Shown: positions 1 through 16,531, counted from the stretch's first letter. The stretch: DNA of 64,000 bases from Shewanella sp. SNU WT4 (GCF_006494715.1 NZ_CP041151.1:248001-312000), one strand, 5' to 3'. Made by a program: numbers and translations. Notes: a model not told the origin generated them from the letters alone.

Positions 1-45
1 ATTGGCCACAGTAAAATTGATGTGACGGGTAAGCAACTACTTTAA
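1..45 (+). CDS. tnpB: IS66 TnpB accessory protein, C-terminal fragment cut by window edge
   Basis: The first fifteen codons of the window end in TAA at 43-45 and match the last codons of the tnpB genes in copies 2 and 3. TnpB is the small Orf2 protein of IS66 elements, needed with TnpA and TnpC for efficient transposition. The last residue is Leu here and Arg in the other copies. The region that carries an in-frame TGA in the other copies lies outside the window, so it is unknown whether this copy is intact. Confidence 0.75.
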   Translation: MGHSKIDVTGKQLL

Positions 46-125
46 TATTTGCGATCAATTGATGATCATCAAAACAAGGTCAATTAGCACTACAAAGCCT
101 TTCGATATGCCTTAACATAGGCGTC

Positions 126-1628
126 ATGAAAAATGAACTCGCCCTTAAACAGCGTATTGCTGAGCTTGAAAAGCTGCTCGAAAATGAGCGTCAATTATCT
201 CTACAAAAAGATGCACTCATCGCAGCTTTAGAAGAGCGCTGGCGCTTGGCTCAACAAAAACAATTCGGCAAAAGTGCTGAAGGCTTTGTTGGGCAAGGCG
301 AGTTATTCAATGAAGTGGAAGAGATTGTTGAAGCCGTTGAGGCCGAGCAACAAACCATTAGCTATACCCGCAAAAAGCCTGTGCGTAAGCCACTGCCAAA
401 AGACTTACCTCGCGAGCAAGTTATCCATGATATCACCGATAAGACCTGTGATTGCTGTGGCGGTGAGTTACATAAAATGGGCGAGGATAAATCAGAAAAG
501 CTTGAGTTTATTCCAGCCCAAATCAAAGTGATTGAGCACATTAGGCCTAAATACGCTTGCCGCCACTGTGATAAATCCTCGACTCAAACGCCGATTAAAC
601 AAGCCTCAATGCCAGCGATGCCAATCAATAAAGGCATTGCTACAAGCAGTTTACTCAGTCAGCTTATCACCAGTAAATATCAATACGGGTTACCGCTTTA
701 TCGCCAGGAAGCGATGTTTAAGCAATATGGCATTGAGCTCAGTCGCCAGACAATGAGCAGCTGGATAGACAAATCAGCCACCCTCTTCGCACCATTAGTT
801 GAACGGCTTAAAACAGCGTTGTTAAAACAGCCCACGTTGTTTGCTGATGAAACGCCATTAAAAGTGGTGAAATCCGATAAAGTAAACAGCTACATGTGGG
901 TCTATTGCTCAGGTCGAGATTCACCAGCTCCGAATAATCCTATCCCTAATATTGTGCTTTACGACTTCCATAACAGTCGGGCTGCCGCCTGCGTGGTCAA
1001 TTATCTTGATGGATATCAAGGCTACTTGCACGTAGATGGATATCAAGCTTATGAAAAAACACAGGCAACCTTAGTGGGATGCTGGGCTCATGCTAGGCGT
1101 AAATTTATTGAAGCAAAAAAGCTGCAAGGTAAAAACAAAACCGGCAAAGCGGATATGGTATTAAGCCTTATCCAAAAACTGTACGGTGTAGAGTCACGCA
1201 TCAAAGATAAAACTACAGATGAAAAGTACATTGCCAGACAAGAGGCTAGCCTGCCTATCCTAGGCAAGCTAAAAGCATGGCTTGAGCAAAACCAGCCCAA
1301 TTTAGTGGGTAATACCAAACTGATGGAGGCAGCTAATTACCTGGCTAATCAATGGCACAAACTCATTCGTTATGTTGATGATGGCAGATTGAGTATTGAT
1401 AACAATCGTGCAGAGCGAGCCGTAAAACCGTTTGTGATTGGCCGAAAAAATTGGTTATTCAGTCAGACAGCTAATGGGGCTAATGCCAGTGCCACGCTTT
1501 ACAGCATAGTAGAAACGGCCAAGGTCAATGGCTTAGTACCATTTGATTACATCATGGCCTGTCTTAATGAACTGTGCCAACCAGCACCGGATATCGACAG
1601 CCTGTTACCATGGAATTTTAAAAGATAG
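126..1628 (+). CDS. tnpC: IS66-family transposase TnpC, 500 aa (diverged copy)
   Basis: This is the DDE transposase of the IS66 family. An N-terminal leucine-rich coiled coil (about residues 1-45) is followed by a zinc-binding segment with a CDCC cluster and a later CRHC, then the catalytic core. The three acidic residues are the Asp in FADETP (about 241), the Asp in HVDGYQ (about 304) and the Glu in NNRAERA (about 430). The protein is seven residues longer than the copies at 8346 and 17948 because of an insertion of exactly one heptad in the coiled coil. Scattered substitutions also mark it as a separate lineage. It looks intact and full length for the family. Confidence 0.93.
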   Translation: MKNELALKQRIAELEKLLENERQLSLQKDALIAALEERWRLAQQKQFGKSAEGFVGQGELFNEVEEIVEAVEAEQQTISYTRKKPVRKPLPKDLPREQVIHDITDKTCDCCGGELHKMGEDKSEKLEFIPAQIKVIEHIRPKYACRHCDKSSTQTPIKQASMPAMPINKGIATSSLLSQLITSKYQYGLPLYRQEAMFKQYGIELSRQTMSSWIDKSATLFAPLVERLKTALLKQPTLFADETPLKVVKSDKVNSYMWVYCSGRDSPAPNNPIPNIVLYDFHNSRAAACVVNYLDGYQGYLHVDGYQAYEKTQATLVGCWAHARRKFIEAKKLQGKNKTGKADMVLSLIQKLYGVESRIKDKTTDEKYIARQEASLPILGKLKAWLEQNQPNLVGNTKLMEAANYLANQWHKLIRYVDDGRLSIDNNRAERAVKPFVIGRKNWLFSQTANGANASATLYSIVETAKVNGLVPFDYIMACLNELCQPAPDIDSLLPWNFKR

Positions 1629-1650
1629 GTGTAGTTGCCCAGACGCTTAC
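1628..1650 (-). repeat. IS66 copy 1 right inverted repeat
   Basis: This 23-bp terminal repeat ends in GACGCTTAC and overlaps the last base of the tnpC stop codon. It is identical to the right repeats of copies 2 and 3. The sequence diverges immediately after it. Confidence 0.8.
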
Positions 1651-1704
1651 TTTAGTTCAATTGGTATCAGACGTTATGAGTGTAAGCTAATCAAAAATCT
1701 AAAC
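1651..1704. other. Junction DNA between IS66 copy 1 and the rrnA terminator, with a possible IS630 end remnant
   Basis: No gene is visible here. Bases 1651-1669 (TTTAGTTCAATTGGTATCA) resemble the last bases of the IS630 element at 10981-10999 and share ATTGGTATCA. This suggests that a related IS630 or MITE end lies here. The match is short and could be chance. Confidence 0.35.
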
Positions 1705-1734
1705 GAAAAAAGCCCGTTGCGTGAGCAACGGGCT
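1705..1734 (-). terminator. rrnA intrinsic terminator
   Basis: The stem AGCCCGTTGC, loop GTGA and stem GCAACGGGCT occupy 1711-1734. In the minus-strand transcript the stem is followed by a U run encoded by the A run at 1705-1710. It lies about 30 bp beyond the 5S gene and ends the rrnA operon. Unlike rrnB and rrnC, no tRNA-Asp gene lies between the 5S gene and this terminator. Confidence 0.88.
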
Positions 1735-1762
1735 TTATCGACTCTCTTGCGAGAAATTAGGC

Positions 1763-1879
1763 GCCTGGAGATGACCTACTCTCGCATGGGGAAACCCCAC
1801 ACTACCATCGGCGCGACTGCGTTTCACTTCTGAGTTCGGAATGGGATCAGGTGGTGCCACAGTGCTATGGTCTCCAGAC
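1763..1879 (-). rRNA. rrf: 5S ribosomal RNA (rrnA)
   Basis: The minus strand reads as a standard gammaproteobacterial 5S RNA, with the conserved CCGAACTCAGAAGTGAAAC and CGCCGATGGTAGTGTGGGG blocks. The pairing ends TCTGGAGA and TCTCCAGG close the molecule. Ends are set from this closing helix and may be off by one or two bases. Confidence 0.95.
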
Positions 1880-1980
1880 AAATTTGGAAATTCAGAAAGC
1901 TAATTATTGAGTACTCAATCTTCAATCAAGTATTTTTCGATTCTTTATCAGGCTTGTTCAGTAAAACCCATCTGGGTTGT

Positions 1981-4872
<2,892 letters not shown>

Positions 4873-5172
4873 ATACAACCCAAATGAGTTTCACTTGAGC
4901 GTATTGCAACTAGCTGGTTTTTACTGTCTCTTGCTTTCGCAAAAGAACGCCTTGATTTACTTCATTTCTGAAGTTAAAGAATATCCAAAACACTTGATTA
5001 AAGTATTTTGAGAACTCAATTTTGTATCACCTAATGCTTGCGCACTAAGTTCTACTATCAGCTTTCCAAATTTTTAAAGAACGACATCCCTTCAAAGGAA
5101 GGTAATGTTTTGCTCGTCAACAAGACAAGGCAATCTGTGTGAACACTCAACAGTAATTCTAAATCGCATAGG

Positions 5173-6717
<1,545 letters not shown>

Positions 6718-6891
6718 AAAGTTTTGTTCGGACCCAAAGGTCCTGCTCAATGAATTCTGTCGATTCGATGATAAATCATCAAATTTGCATGTTATGCGGA
6801 CATCTTCGTTGAAGTCTCTTGCGAGACGTGTTAAATCGTTGTCGATTTATCAACTACTGTGAATGTCCACACAGATTTGCTTGTCTTCTAC

Positions 6892-6903
6892 TTGTTAAAG
6901 AAC
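6892..6903 (-). promoter_or_regulatory. rrnA leader boxA (antitermination)
   Basis: On the minus strand the leader contains GTTCTTTAACAA, the usual boxA recognised by the NusB-NusE antitermination complex. It lies between the promoters and 16S, in the position expected from E. coli rrn leaders. The same motif is present in the rrnB and rrnC leaders. Confidence 0.7.
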
Positions 6904-6929
6904 GTTGCCGCTACGGGCTAGGGATGCGT

Positions 6930-6957
6930 ATTTTACGCATAAACCTGAGTGGGTCAA
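6930..6957 (-). promoter_or_regulatory. rrnA promoter P2
   Basis: The minus strand has TTGACC (6952-6957), a 16-bp spacer and TAAAAT (6930-6935), followed by a GC-rich discriminator. Position and layout match the P2 promoter of gammaproteobacterial rRNA operons. Confidence 0.65.
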
Positions 6958-7096
6958 GCCCTTATTTCAGGCTTGGATCCAAGCGGTTAAACTTTCGCCT
7001 AACACCCTTAATCACTCATGGTTAACTTACTTCGCAAGTTCCATCCTGACTCAGTATCGTTGCTTTACAGCGCCGTTGTCCGTGTCAGTGGGTCGC

Positions 7097-7124
7097 ATTA
7101 TAGGGCGCTGCCACAATTGCACAA
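7097..7124 (-). promoter_or_regulatory. rrnA promoter P1
   Basis: The minus strand has TTGTGC (7119-7124), a 16-bp spacer ending GCGCCC and a consensus TATAAT (7097-7102). The discriminator that follows is GCGACCC. The short spacer and GC-rich discriminator are the marks of stringently controlled rRNA P1 promoters. Confidence 0.8.
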
Positions 7125-7144
7125 GTGCTAACTGGGTCACTCAC

Positions 7145-7491
7145 GACTGACTGCTCGTTTAGCCATCTATATGGATAAAAATGACACATCCTGAGCTTTT
7201 ATGACGTGGATTTCACTAAGTCGTATGGCACTAGCACCACCGAAACAGAGTGCCGGATAGTCGATAATTACCAGCCACTTCATATTGATAACTACCACCC
7301 GATAATGGGTCATAGAGTTAGGTGCGGCGGCTTTTTATCACGATTGGGGATATGCATGCACAGTAAGAAACATCAGCGCGGAGTCAATGGAGCAGAACGG
7401 CTGATGTTCAACAGCTCAAGATGGAAGCCAAGATTTTTAAAATGAGTCTATTTGCAAAAGCTCGTCAGGCTTTCTATCTAATCATTACGCT
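7145..7491. other. Unassigned DNA upstream of rrnA, with a possible truncated gene start
   Basis: About 350 bp between the rrnA promoter and the IS66 left end. The same sequence lies upstream of rrnB (16747-17093), but upstream of rrnC the match ends near 26390. No family is recognised and an open frame at 7206-7445 does not look coding. A short frame from ATG at 7442 reads MSLFAKARQAFYLIITL and meets a stop three bases inside IS66, so the element may have cut the start of a gene here. Confidence 0.4.
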
Positions 7492-7514
7492 GTGACCGTC
7501 TAGCGAACCACACC
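7492..7514 (+). repeat. IS66 copy 2 left inverted repeat
   Basis: The repeat begins GTGACCGTCT and ends CCACACC. Seventeen of 23 positions match the reverse complement of the right repeat. Confidence 0.75.
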
Positions 7515-7573
7515 TCGCATCGATGTTCTGATTGTCTAAAAATACCTGCTCAATGATAAATTTGGAGCAGGTG

Positions 7574-7918
7574 ATGAAAACATACAAAACAGCGGCACAG
7601 TGGCTAGGGTTACTTCAGCAGCGCAGCAATTTCAAAGGCACTAATGTTGAATTCTGCCAACATCATAATGTCTCGATTACCACTTATTATAAACAGCGCG
7701 CTTTACTGGGTAAGCAACAGTATCAGCCAAGCGTGTCAGAGCAAACATCTCACGCTACTCAATCACGCTTTATACAACTAAAACAAACCACCACTGAAGT
7801 CTGCACGCAAACTCATCAACACCCAGTGCTGTTTAATACGCGAACTGGCCAACTCACTCTTTCAGCGGATTTAGCAACAATAGATATCCTTACCATCATT
7901 AAGGGGCTAATGGTATGA
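7574..7918 (+). CDS. tnpA: IS66 TnpA (Orf1), helix-turn-helix accessory protein
   Basis: A 114-residue protein of the IS66 Orf1 type. The N-terminal half, with AAQWLGLLQQ and CQHHNVSITTYYKQRALLG, reads as a helix-turn-helix that could bind the element ends. The start at 7574 is chosen because GGAG at 7564-7567 lies seven bases upstream; in-frame TTG (7532) and ATG (7553) starts lack a good site. Its last bases overlap the tnpB start (ATGA, 7915-7918), showing translational coupling. The family role, supporting TnpC in transposition, is known; the exact function is not. Confidence 0.85.
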   Translation: MKTYKTAAQWLGLLQQRSNFKGTNVEFCQHHNVSITTYYKQRALLGKQQYQPSVSEQTSHATQSRFIQLKQTTTEVCTQTHQHPVLFNTRTGQLTLSADLATIDILTIIKGLMV

Positions 7919-8265
7919 AGATGTTTGTTGATGTGCCTTCCGTCTATTTATGTGCCGATGCTGTCGATTTTCGTAAATCAATTAACGGGTTGGCGGCTTT
8001 AGTCGAAGCAGAGCTAGAGCTGTCCGTCCTTAATGGTGCACTATTTGTGTTTTGCAATAAAGGCCACGATAAACTCAAATGACTTTATTGGGATAACACT
8101 GGCTTTGCGCTGTGGTATAAGCGATTAGATAAGCATAAGTTCAAATGGCCCAAACTCATATCACCCACAATGACATTATCCGAGCAGCAATTACACTGGT
8201 TATTAGGGGGTTATGATGTCATTGGCCACAGTAAAATTGATGTGACGGGTAAGCAACTACGTTAA
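7915..8265 (+). pseudogene. tnpB: IS66 tnpB (Orf2) with in-frame TGA at codon 56
   Basis: The frame encodes a typical IS66 TnpB of 116 codons: MKMFVDVPSVYLCADAVDF at the start, FVFCNKGHDKLK, then LYWDNTGFALWYKRLDKH and a normal end at 8263-8265. It is interrupted by TGA at 8080-8082, between LK and LYW. Homology continues in the same frame afterwards, so this is a point change, not a frameshift. The copy at 17517 has the same stop. TnpB is normally needed for IS66 movement, so the element is crippled unless the stop is read through. The stop is followed by C, a context known to favour UGA readthrough. Confidence 0.85.
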
Positions 8266-8345
8266 TATTTGCGATCAATTGATGATCATCAAAACAAGGT
8301 CAATTAGCACTACAAAGCCTTTCGATATGCCTTAACATAGGCGTC

Positions 8346-9827
8346 ATGAAAAATGAACTCGCCCTTAAACAGCGCATTGCTGAACTTGAAAAACTGTTAG
8401 CGCAGAAGGATGCACTCATCGCAGCCTTGGAAGAGCGCTGGCGCCTCGCTCAACAAAAACAATTCGGCAAAAGTGCTGAAGGCTTTGTTGGGCAAGGCGA
8501 GTTATTCAATGAAGTAGAAGAGATTGTTGAAGCCGTTGAGGCCGAGCAACAATCCATTAGCTATACCCGTAAAAAGCCTGTGCGTAAGCCACTGCCAAAA
8601 GACTTACCCCGTGAGCAGGTTATCCACGATATCACCGATAAGACCTGTGATTGCTGTGGCAGTGAGTTACATAAAATGGGCGAGGATAAATCAGAAAAGC
8701 TTGAGTTTATTCCAGCCCAAATCAAAGTGATTGAGTACATTAGGGCTAAATACGCTTGCCGCCATTGTGATAAATCCTCAACTCAAACGCCGATTAAACA
8801 AGCCTCAATGCCAGCGATGCCAATCAATAAAGGCATTGCTACAAGCAGTTTACTCAGTCAGCTTATCACCAGTAAATATCAATACGGGTTACCGCTTTAT
8901 CGCCAGGAAGCGATGTTTAAGCAATATGGCATTGAGCTCAGTCGCCAGACAATGAGCAGCTGGATAGACAAATCAGCCACACTCTTCGCACCATTAGTTG
9001 AACGGCTTAAAACAGCGTTGTTAAAACAGCCCACGTTGTTTGCGGATGAAACGCCATTAAAAGTGGTGAAATCCGATAAAGTGAACAGCTACATGTGGGT
9101 CTATTGCTCAGGTCGAGATTCACCAGCCCCGAATAATCCTATCCCTAATATTGTGCTTTACGACTTCCATAACAGTCGGGCTGCCGCCTGCGTGGTCAAT
9201 TATCTTGATGGATATCAAGGCTACTTGCACGTAGATGGTTATCAAGCTTATGAAAACACACAGGCAACCTTAGTGGGATGCTGGGCTCATGCTAGGCGTA
9301 AATTTATTGAAGCAAAAAAGCTGCAAGGCAAAAACAAAACCGGCAAAGCGGATATGGTATTAAGCCTTATCCAAAAACTGTACGGTGTAGAGTCACACAT
9401 CAAAGATAAAACTACAGATGAAAAGTACATTGCCAGACAAGAGGCTAGCCTGCCTATCCTAGGCAAGCTAAAAGCATGGCTTGAGCAAAACCAGCCCAAT
9501 TTAGTGGGTAATACCAAACTGATGGAGGCAGCTAATTACCTGGCTAATCAATGGCACAAACTCATTCGTTATGTTGATGATGGCAGATTGAGTATTGATA
9601 ACAATCGTGCAGAGCGAGCAGTAAAACCGTTTGTGATTGGCCGAAAAAATTGGTTATTCAGTCAGACAGCTAATGGGGCTAATGCCAGTGCCACGCTTTA
9701 CAGCATAGTAGAAACGGCCAAAGTCAATGGCTTAGTACCATTTGATTACATCATGGCCTGTCTTAATGAACTGTGCCAACCAGCACCGGATATCGACAGC
9801 CTGTTACCATGGAATTTTAAAAGATAG
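8346..9827 (+). CDS. tnpC: IS66-family transposase TnpC, 493 aa
   Basis: A full-length IS66 DDE transposase. Domains in order: leucine-rich coiled coil (about 1-38), zinc-binding region (Cys101, Cys103, Cys104, Cys138, Cys141), and the catalytic core with Asp234 (FADETP), Asp297 (HVDGYQ) and Glu423 (NNRAERA). A C-terminal extension follows. It differs from the copy at 126-1628 by lacking seven coiled-coil residues and by scattered changes, and is identical in protein sequence to the copy at 17948. The gene itself looks intact although its partner tnpB has a stop. Confidence 0.95.
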   Translation: MKNELALKQRIAELEKLLAQKDALIAALEERWRLAQQKQFGKSAEGFVGQGELFNEVEEIVEAVEAEQQSISYTRKKPVRKPLPKDLPREQVIHDITDKTCDCCGSELHKMGEDKSEKLEFIPAQIKVIEYIRAKYACRHCDKSSTQTPIKQASMPAMPINKGIATSSLLSQLITSKYQYGLPLYRQEAMFKQYGIELSRQTMSSWIDKSATLFAPLVERLKTALLKQPTLFADETPLKVVKSDKVNSYMWVYCSGRDSPAPNNPIPNIVLYDFHNSRAAACVVNYLDGYQGYLHVDGYQAYENTQATLVGCWAHARRKFIEAKKLQGKNKTGKADMVLSLIQKLYGVESHIKDKTTDEKYIARQEASLPILGKLKAWLEQNQPNLVGNTKLMEAANYLANQWHKLIRYVDDGRLSIDNNRAERAVKPFVIGRKNWLFSQTANGANASATLYSIVETAKVNGLVPFDYIMACLNELCQPAPDIDSLLPWNFKR

Positions 9828-9849
9828 GTGTAGTTGCCCAGACGCTTAC
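9827..9849 (-). repeat. IS66 copy 2 right inverted repeat
   Basis: Same 23-bp end as in copies 1 and 3, starting at the last base of the tnpC stop codon. The flank after 9849 differs from that after copy 1. Confidence 0.8.
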
Positions 9850-9886
9850 ATTCGTTTGAGCTAAAGTGGCGCGAAGTAATGCCTCA

Positions 9887-10996
9887 TACCAATCCGTACT
9901 AAATTGTGATCTAATACACTCATCATTTTCAACTCATTCTATTCTGTGAAAAATTACACCTCTGTTGAACTCGTTAGATTATCAAAGTCAGAAAAAGACG
10001 CCCGCATGCGTATTCGCATTTTGGCTGTTTCTTGCTTCTTGGAATGTCACAATCGTGCTCAAGTTGCTCGGCAACTCAAGGTTAGTCGTCGCAGTGTCAA
10101 TGAATGGGTTAAAAAGTACTTAGATTCTGGCATTGATGGTTTGAAAGCCAATATGAGATCGACAAATGCGAGTAAACTTAGCGAACAGCAAAAGCGGACT
10201 CTTTATCAATATATAGACGATTTAAGTCGCTCAGAATTAGGTGGACGATTAACGGGCGTCGATATTCAATCCTATATAGAACAGCAGTTTGGTATCCATT
10301 ACCATCTAAACCATGTATATAAAATATTGAAAAGTATAGGTTTAAGCTGGATTACCAGTCGTTCTAAGCACCCCAAACAATCCTTAGAAGCTCAAGCTGA
10401 ATTTAAAAAAACTCATTTCTAAAACGATCGCAACGATCCCTGTTTATATTTCTTTAGATAGTGTCGATATTTGGTTTCAAGATGAAGCGCGATTTGGTCA
10501 GCAGAATACAACGACCAAACTGTGGGCAACAAAAGGCTCTCGCCCCAGAGCGGTAAAGCAGCAACAATTTGAATATGCTTATCTGTTTGGGGCTGTTTGC
10601 CCATCAACGGGGGCAACTGAAGCGTTGGTCACTCCCTTTGTTAACCGGGAGGCGATGAGGCAACACTTGAAGCAAATTTCAGAAGCAACCCACTCGGATA
10701 GGTATGCTCTTGTTATCATCGATGGCGCGGGGTGGCATACAGACGATATAGCCAAAGACTTTGATAATTTATCAGTTCTCAAATTACCTCCCTATTCTCC
10801 AGAGCTAAATCCAATAGAGCAGGTATGGCAATGGCTAAGACAACACTGTTTAGCCAATAGATGTTTTGAAGGCTATAACGATATCGTTGAGCAGTGTTGC
10901 AGTGCTTGGAATACATTTATTCAGTGCAAGGACAGAGTAAAAAGTTTGTGTACAAGAGACTGGGCCAAAGTGGGCAATATTTAATGCGGATTGGTA
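9887..10996 (+). mobile_element. IS630-family insertion sequence, copy 1, with TA target
   Basis: Inverted ends CCAATCCGTACT (9889-9900) and, on the opposite strand, CCAATCCGCATT (10983-10994) are flanked on both sides by TA (9887-9888 and 10995-10996). TA duplication is the hallmark of the IS630/Tc1 group. The element is about 1.1 kb with one transposase gene in two frames. It sits 37 bp after the IS66 right end and is repeated unchanged at 19489-20598. Confidence 0.88.
9946..10984 (+). CDS. IS630-family transposase split by a +1 frame change at an A7 run
   Basis: The first frame (9946-10422, 158 aa) gives the helix-turn-helix DNA-binding half, with RAQVARQLKVSRRSVNEWVKK. The second frame, open beyond 10984's stop back to about 10405, gives the DDE half: WFQDEARFGQ, VIIDGAGWH and PPYSPELNPIEQVW supply the catalytic Asp, Asp and Glu. 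The frames meet at seven A (10405-10411); losing one A joins them into one protein running AEFKKLISKTIATIPVY. It may be made by polymerase or ribosome slippage, as known for other IS630-group elements, or be a simple disabling mutation. The second copy is the same. Confidence 0.8.
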
Positions 10997-11023
10997 TCAT
11001 AAAAGCTAAAATGCCACAACGAA

Positions 11024-11053
11024 AAAAGCCTCAGCATTGCTGCTGAGGCTTTT
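11024..11053. terminator. Bidirectional terminator between IS630 and tRNA-Asp
   Basis: A perfect 13-bp stem, AAAAGCCTCAGCA with its complement, and a TTGC loop. An A run on one side and a T run on the other let it work in both directions. It can stop the IS630 transcript as well as readthrough from rrnB. Confidence 0.8.
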
Positions 11054-11158
11054 ATTTTAATGTTGATGGGTGAATATCGCCTAGCGATGAGCTTATGAGC
11101 ACGAAGCTGGGGCGAACAGGACAGCCCCGCTAAATCACAGCATCAAATTTCAGATACG

Positions 11159-11187
11159 AAAAAGCCCTAACATTACTGTTAGGGCTT
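11159..11187 (-). terminator. rrnB terminator after tRNA-Asp
   Basis: The stem AAGCCCTAAC and GTTAGGGCTT (11162-11187) is followed, in the minus-strand transcript, by a U run from the A run at 11159-11163. It lies about 10 bp beyond the 3' end of tRNA-Asp and closes the rrnB operon. Confidence 0.87.
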
Positions 11188-11197
11188 ATCGAAATTT

Positions 11198-11274
11198 TGG
11201 CGGAGCGGACGGGACTCGAACCCGCGACCCCCGGCGTGACAGGCCGGTATTCTAACCAACTGAACTACCGCTCC
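11198..11274 (-). tRNA. tRNA-Asp (GTC)
   Basis: The minus strand gives a full 77-nt tRNA including CCA. The acceptor starts GGAGCGG, the D loop has AGTTGGTTAGA, the anticodon loop CTGTCAC gives GTC, and the T arm has GGTTCGAGTCC. It is the distal tRNA of the rrnB operon, 89 bp after 5S. A second identical copy ends rrnC; rrnA has none. Confidence 0.97.
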
Positions 11275-11363
11275 TTTAGTGATGGCTTGCGCTTCTCACT
11301 AAATTCTTTTTGCGTCGCTAACGTGTCAGCGTTAGGAGACGTGCTTTTGCAAGCAAATTAGGC

Positions 11364-11480
11364 GCCTGGAGATGACCTACTCTCGCATGGGGAAACCCCA
11401 CACTACCATCGGCGCGACTGCGTTTCACTTCTGAGTTCGGAATGGGATCAGGTGGTGCCACAGTGCTATGGTCTCCAGAC
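11364..11480 (-). rRNA. rrf: 5S ribosomal RNA (rrnB)
   Basis: Identical by inspection to the 5S of rrnA, 9,601 bp away, with the same closing helix. It is followed downstream by tRNA-Asp where rrnA has only a terminator. Confidence 0.95.
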
Positions 11481-11581
11481 AAATTTGGAAATTCAGAAAG
11501 CTAATTATTGAGTACTCAATCTTCAATCAAGTATTTTTCGATTCTTTATCAGGCTTGTTCAGTAAAACCCATCTGGGTTGT

Positions 11582-14473
<2,892 letters not shown>

Positions 14474-14773
14474 ATACAACCCAAATGAGTTTCACTTGAG
14501 CGTATTGCAACTAGCTGGTTTTTACTGTCTCTTGCTTTCGCAAAAGAACGCCTTGATTTACTTCATTTCTGAAGTTAAAGAATATCCAAAACACTTGATT
14601 AAAGTATTTTGAGAACTCAATTTTGTATCACCTAATGCTTGCGCACTAAGTTCTACTATCAGCTTTCCAAATTTTTAAAGAACGACATCCCTTCAAAGGA
14701 AGGTAATGTTTTGCTCGTCAACAAGACAAGGCAATCTGTGTGAACACTCAACAGTAATTCTAAATCGCATAGG

Positions 14774-16319
<1,546 letters not shown>

Positions 16320-16531
16320 AAAGTTTTGTTCGGACCCAAAGGTCCTGCTCAATGAATTCTGTCGATTCGATGATAAATCATCAAATTTGCATGTTATGCG
16401 GACATCTTCGTTGAAGTCTCTTGCGAGACGTGTTAAATCGTTGTCGATTTATCAACTACTGTGAATGTCCACACAGATTTGCTTGTCTTCTACTTGTTAA
16501 AGAACGTTGCCGCTACGGGCTAGGGATGCGT

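Larger units (their letters stand above)
1..1650 (+). mobile_element. IS66-family insertion sequence, copy 1 (left part outside window)
   Basis: The window opens inside an IS66-type element. It holds the last codons of tnpB, the whole of tnpC, and a right inverted repeat at 1628-1650 that ends in GACGCTTAC. After 1650 the sequence differs from that following copies 2 and 3, which fixes the right end. The 125 bases before tnpC match the corresponding part of copy 2 with one visible difference (position 41, T for G). Its left end and any target duplication cannot be seen. Confidence 0.9.
7492..9849 (+). mobile_element. IS66-family insertion sequence, copy 2 (complete)
   Basis: The element is 2,358 bp, with inverted repeats at 7492-7514 and 9827-9849 that match at 17 of 23 positions. 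It carries tnpA, tnpB and tnpC in the usual IS66 order. The flanking 8-mers are ATTACGCT on the left and ATTCGTTT on the right. They do not form the 8-bp target duplication normally made by IS66, so the two ends probably derive from different insertions joined by recombination. Confidence 0.92.

Noticed and set aside
4873..5172. Search for tRNA-Ile or tRNA-Ala in the 16S-23S spacers
   Set aside because: No T-arm consensus (GGTTCRANTCC) or cloverleaf could be found in any of the three spacers of about 300 bp.
7206..7445. 79-codon open frame upstream of rrnA
   Set aside because: No recognisable domain, rich in unlikely residues, no ribosome-binding site of note. It is treated as unassigned DNA.
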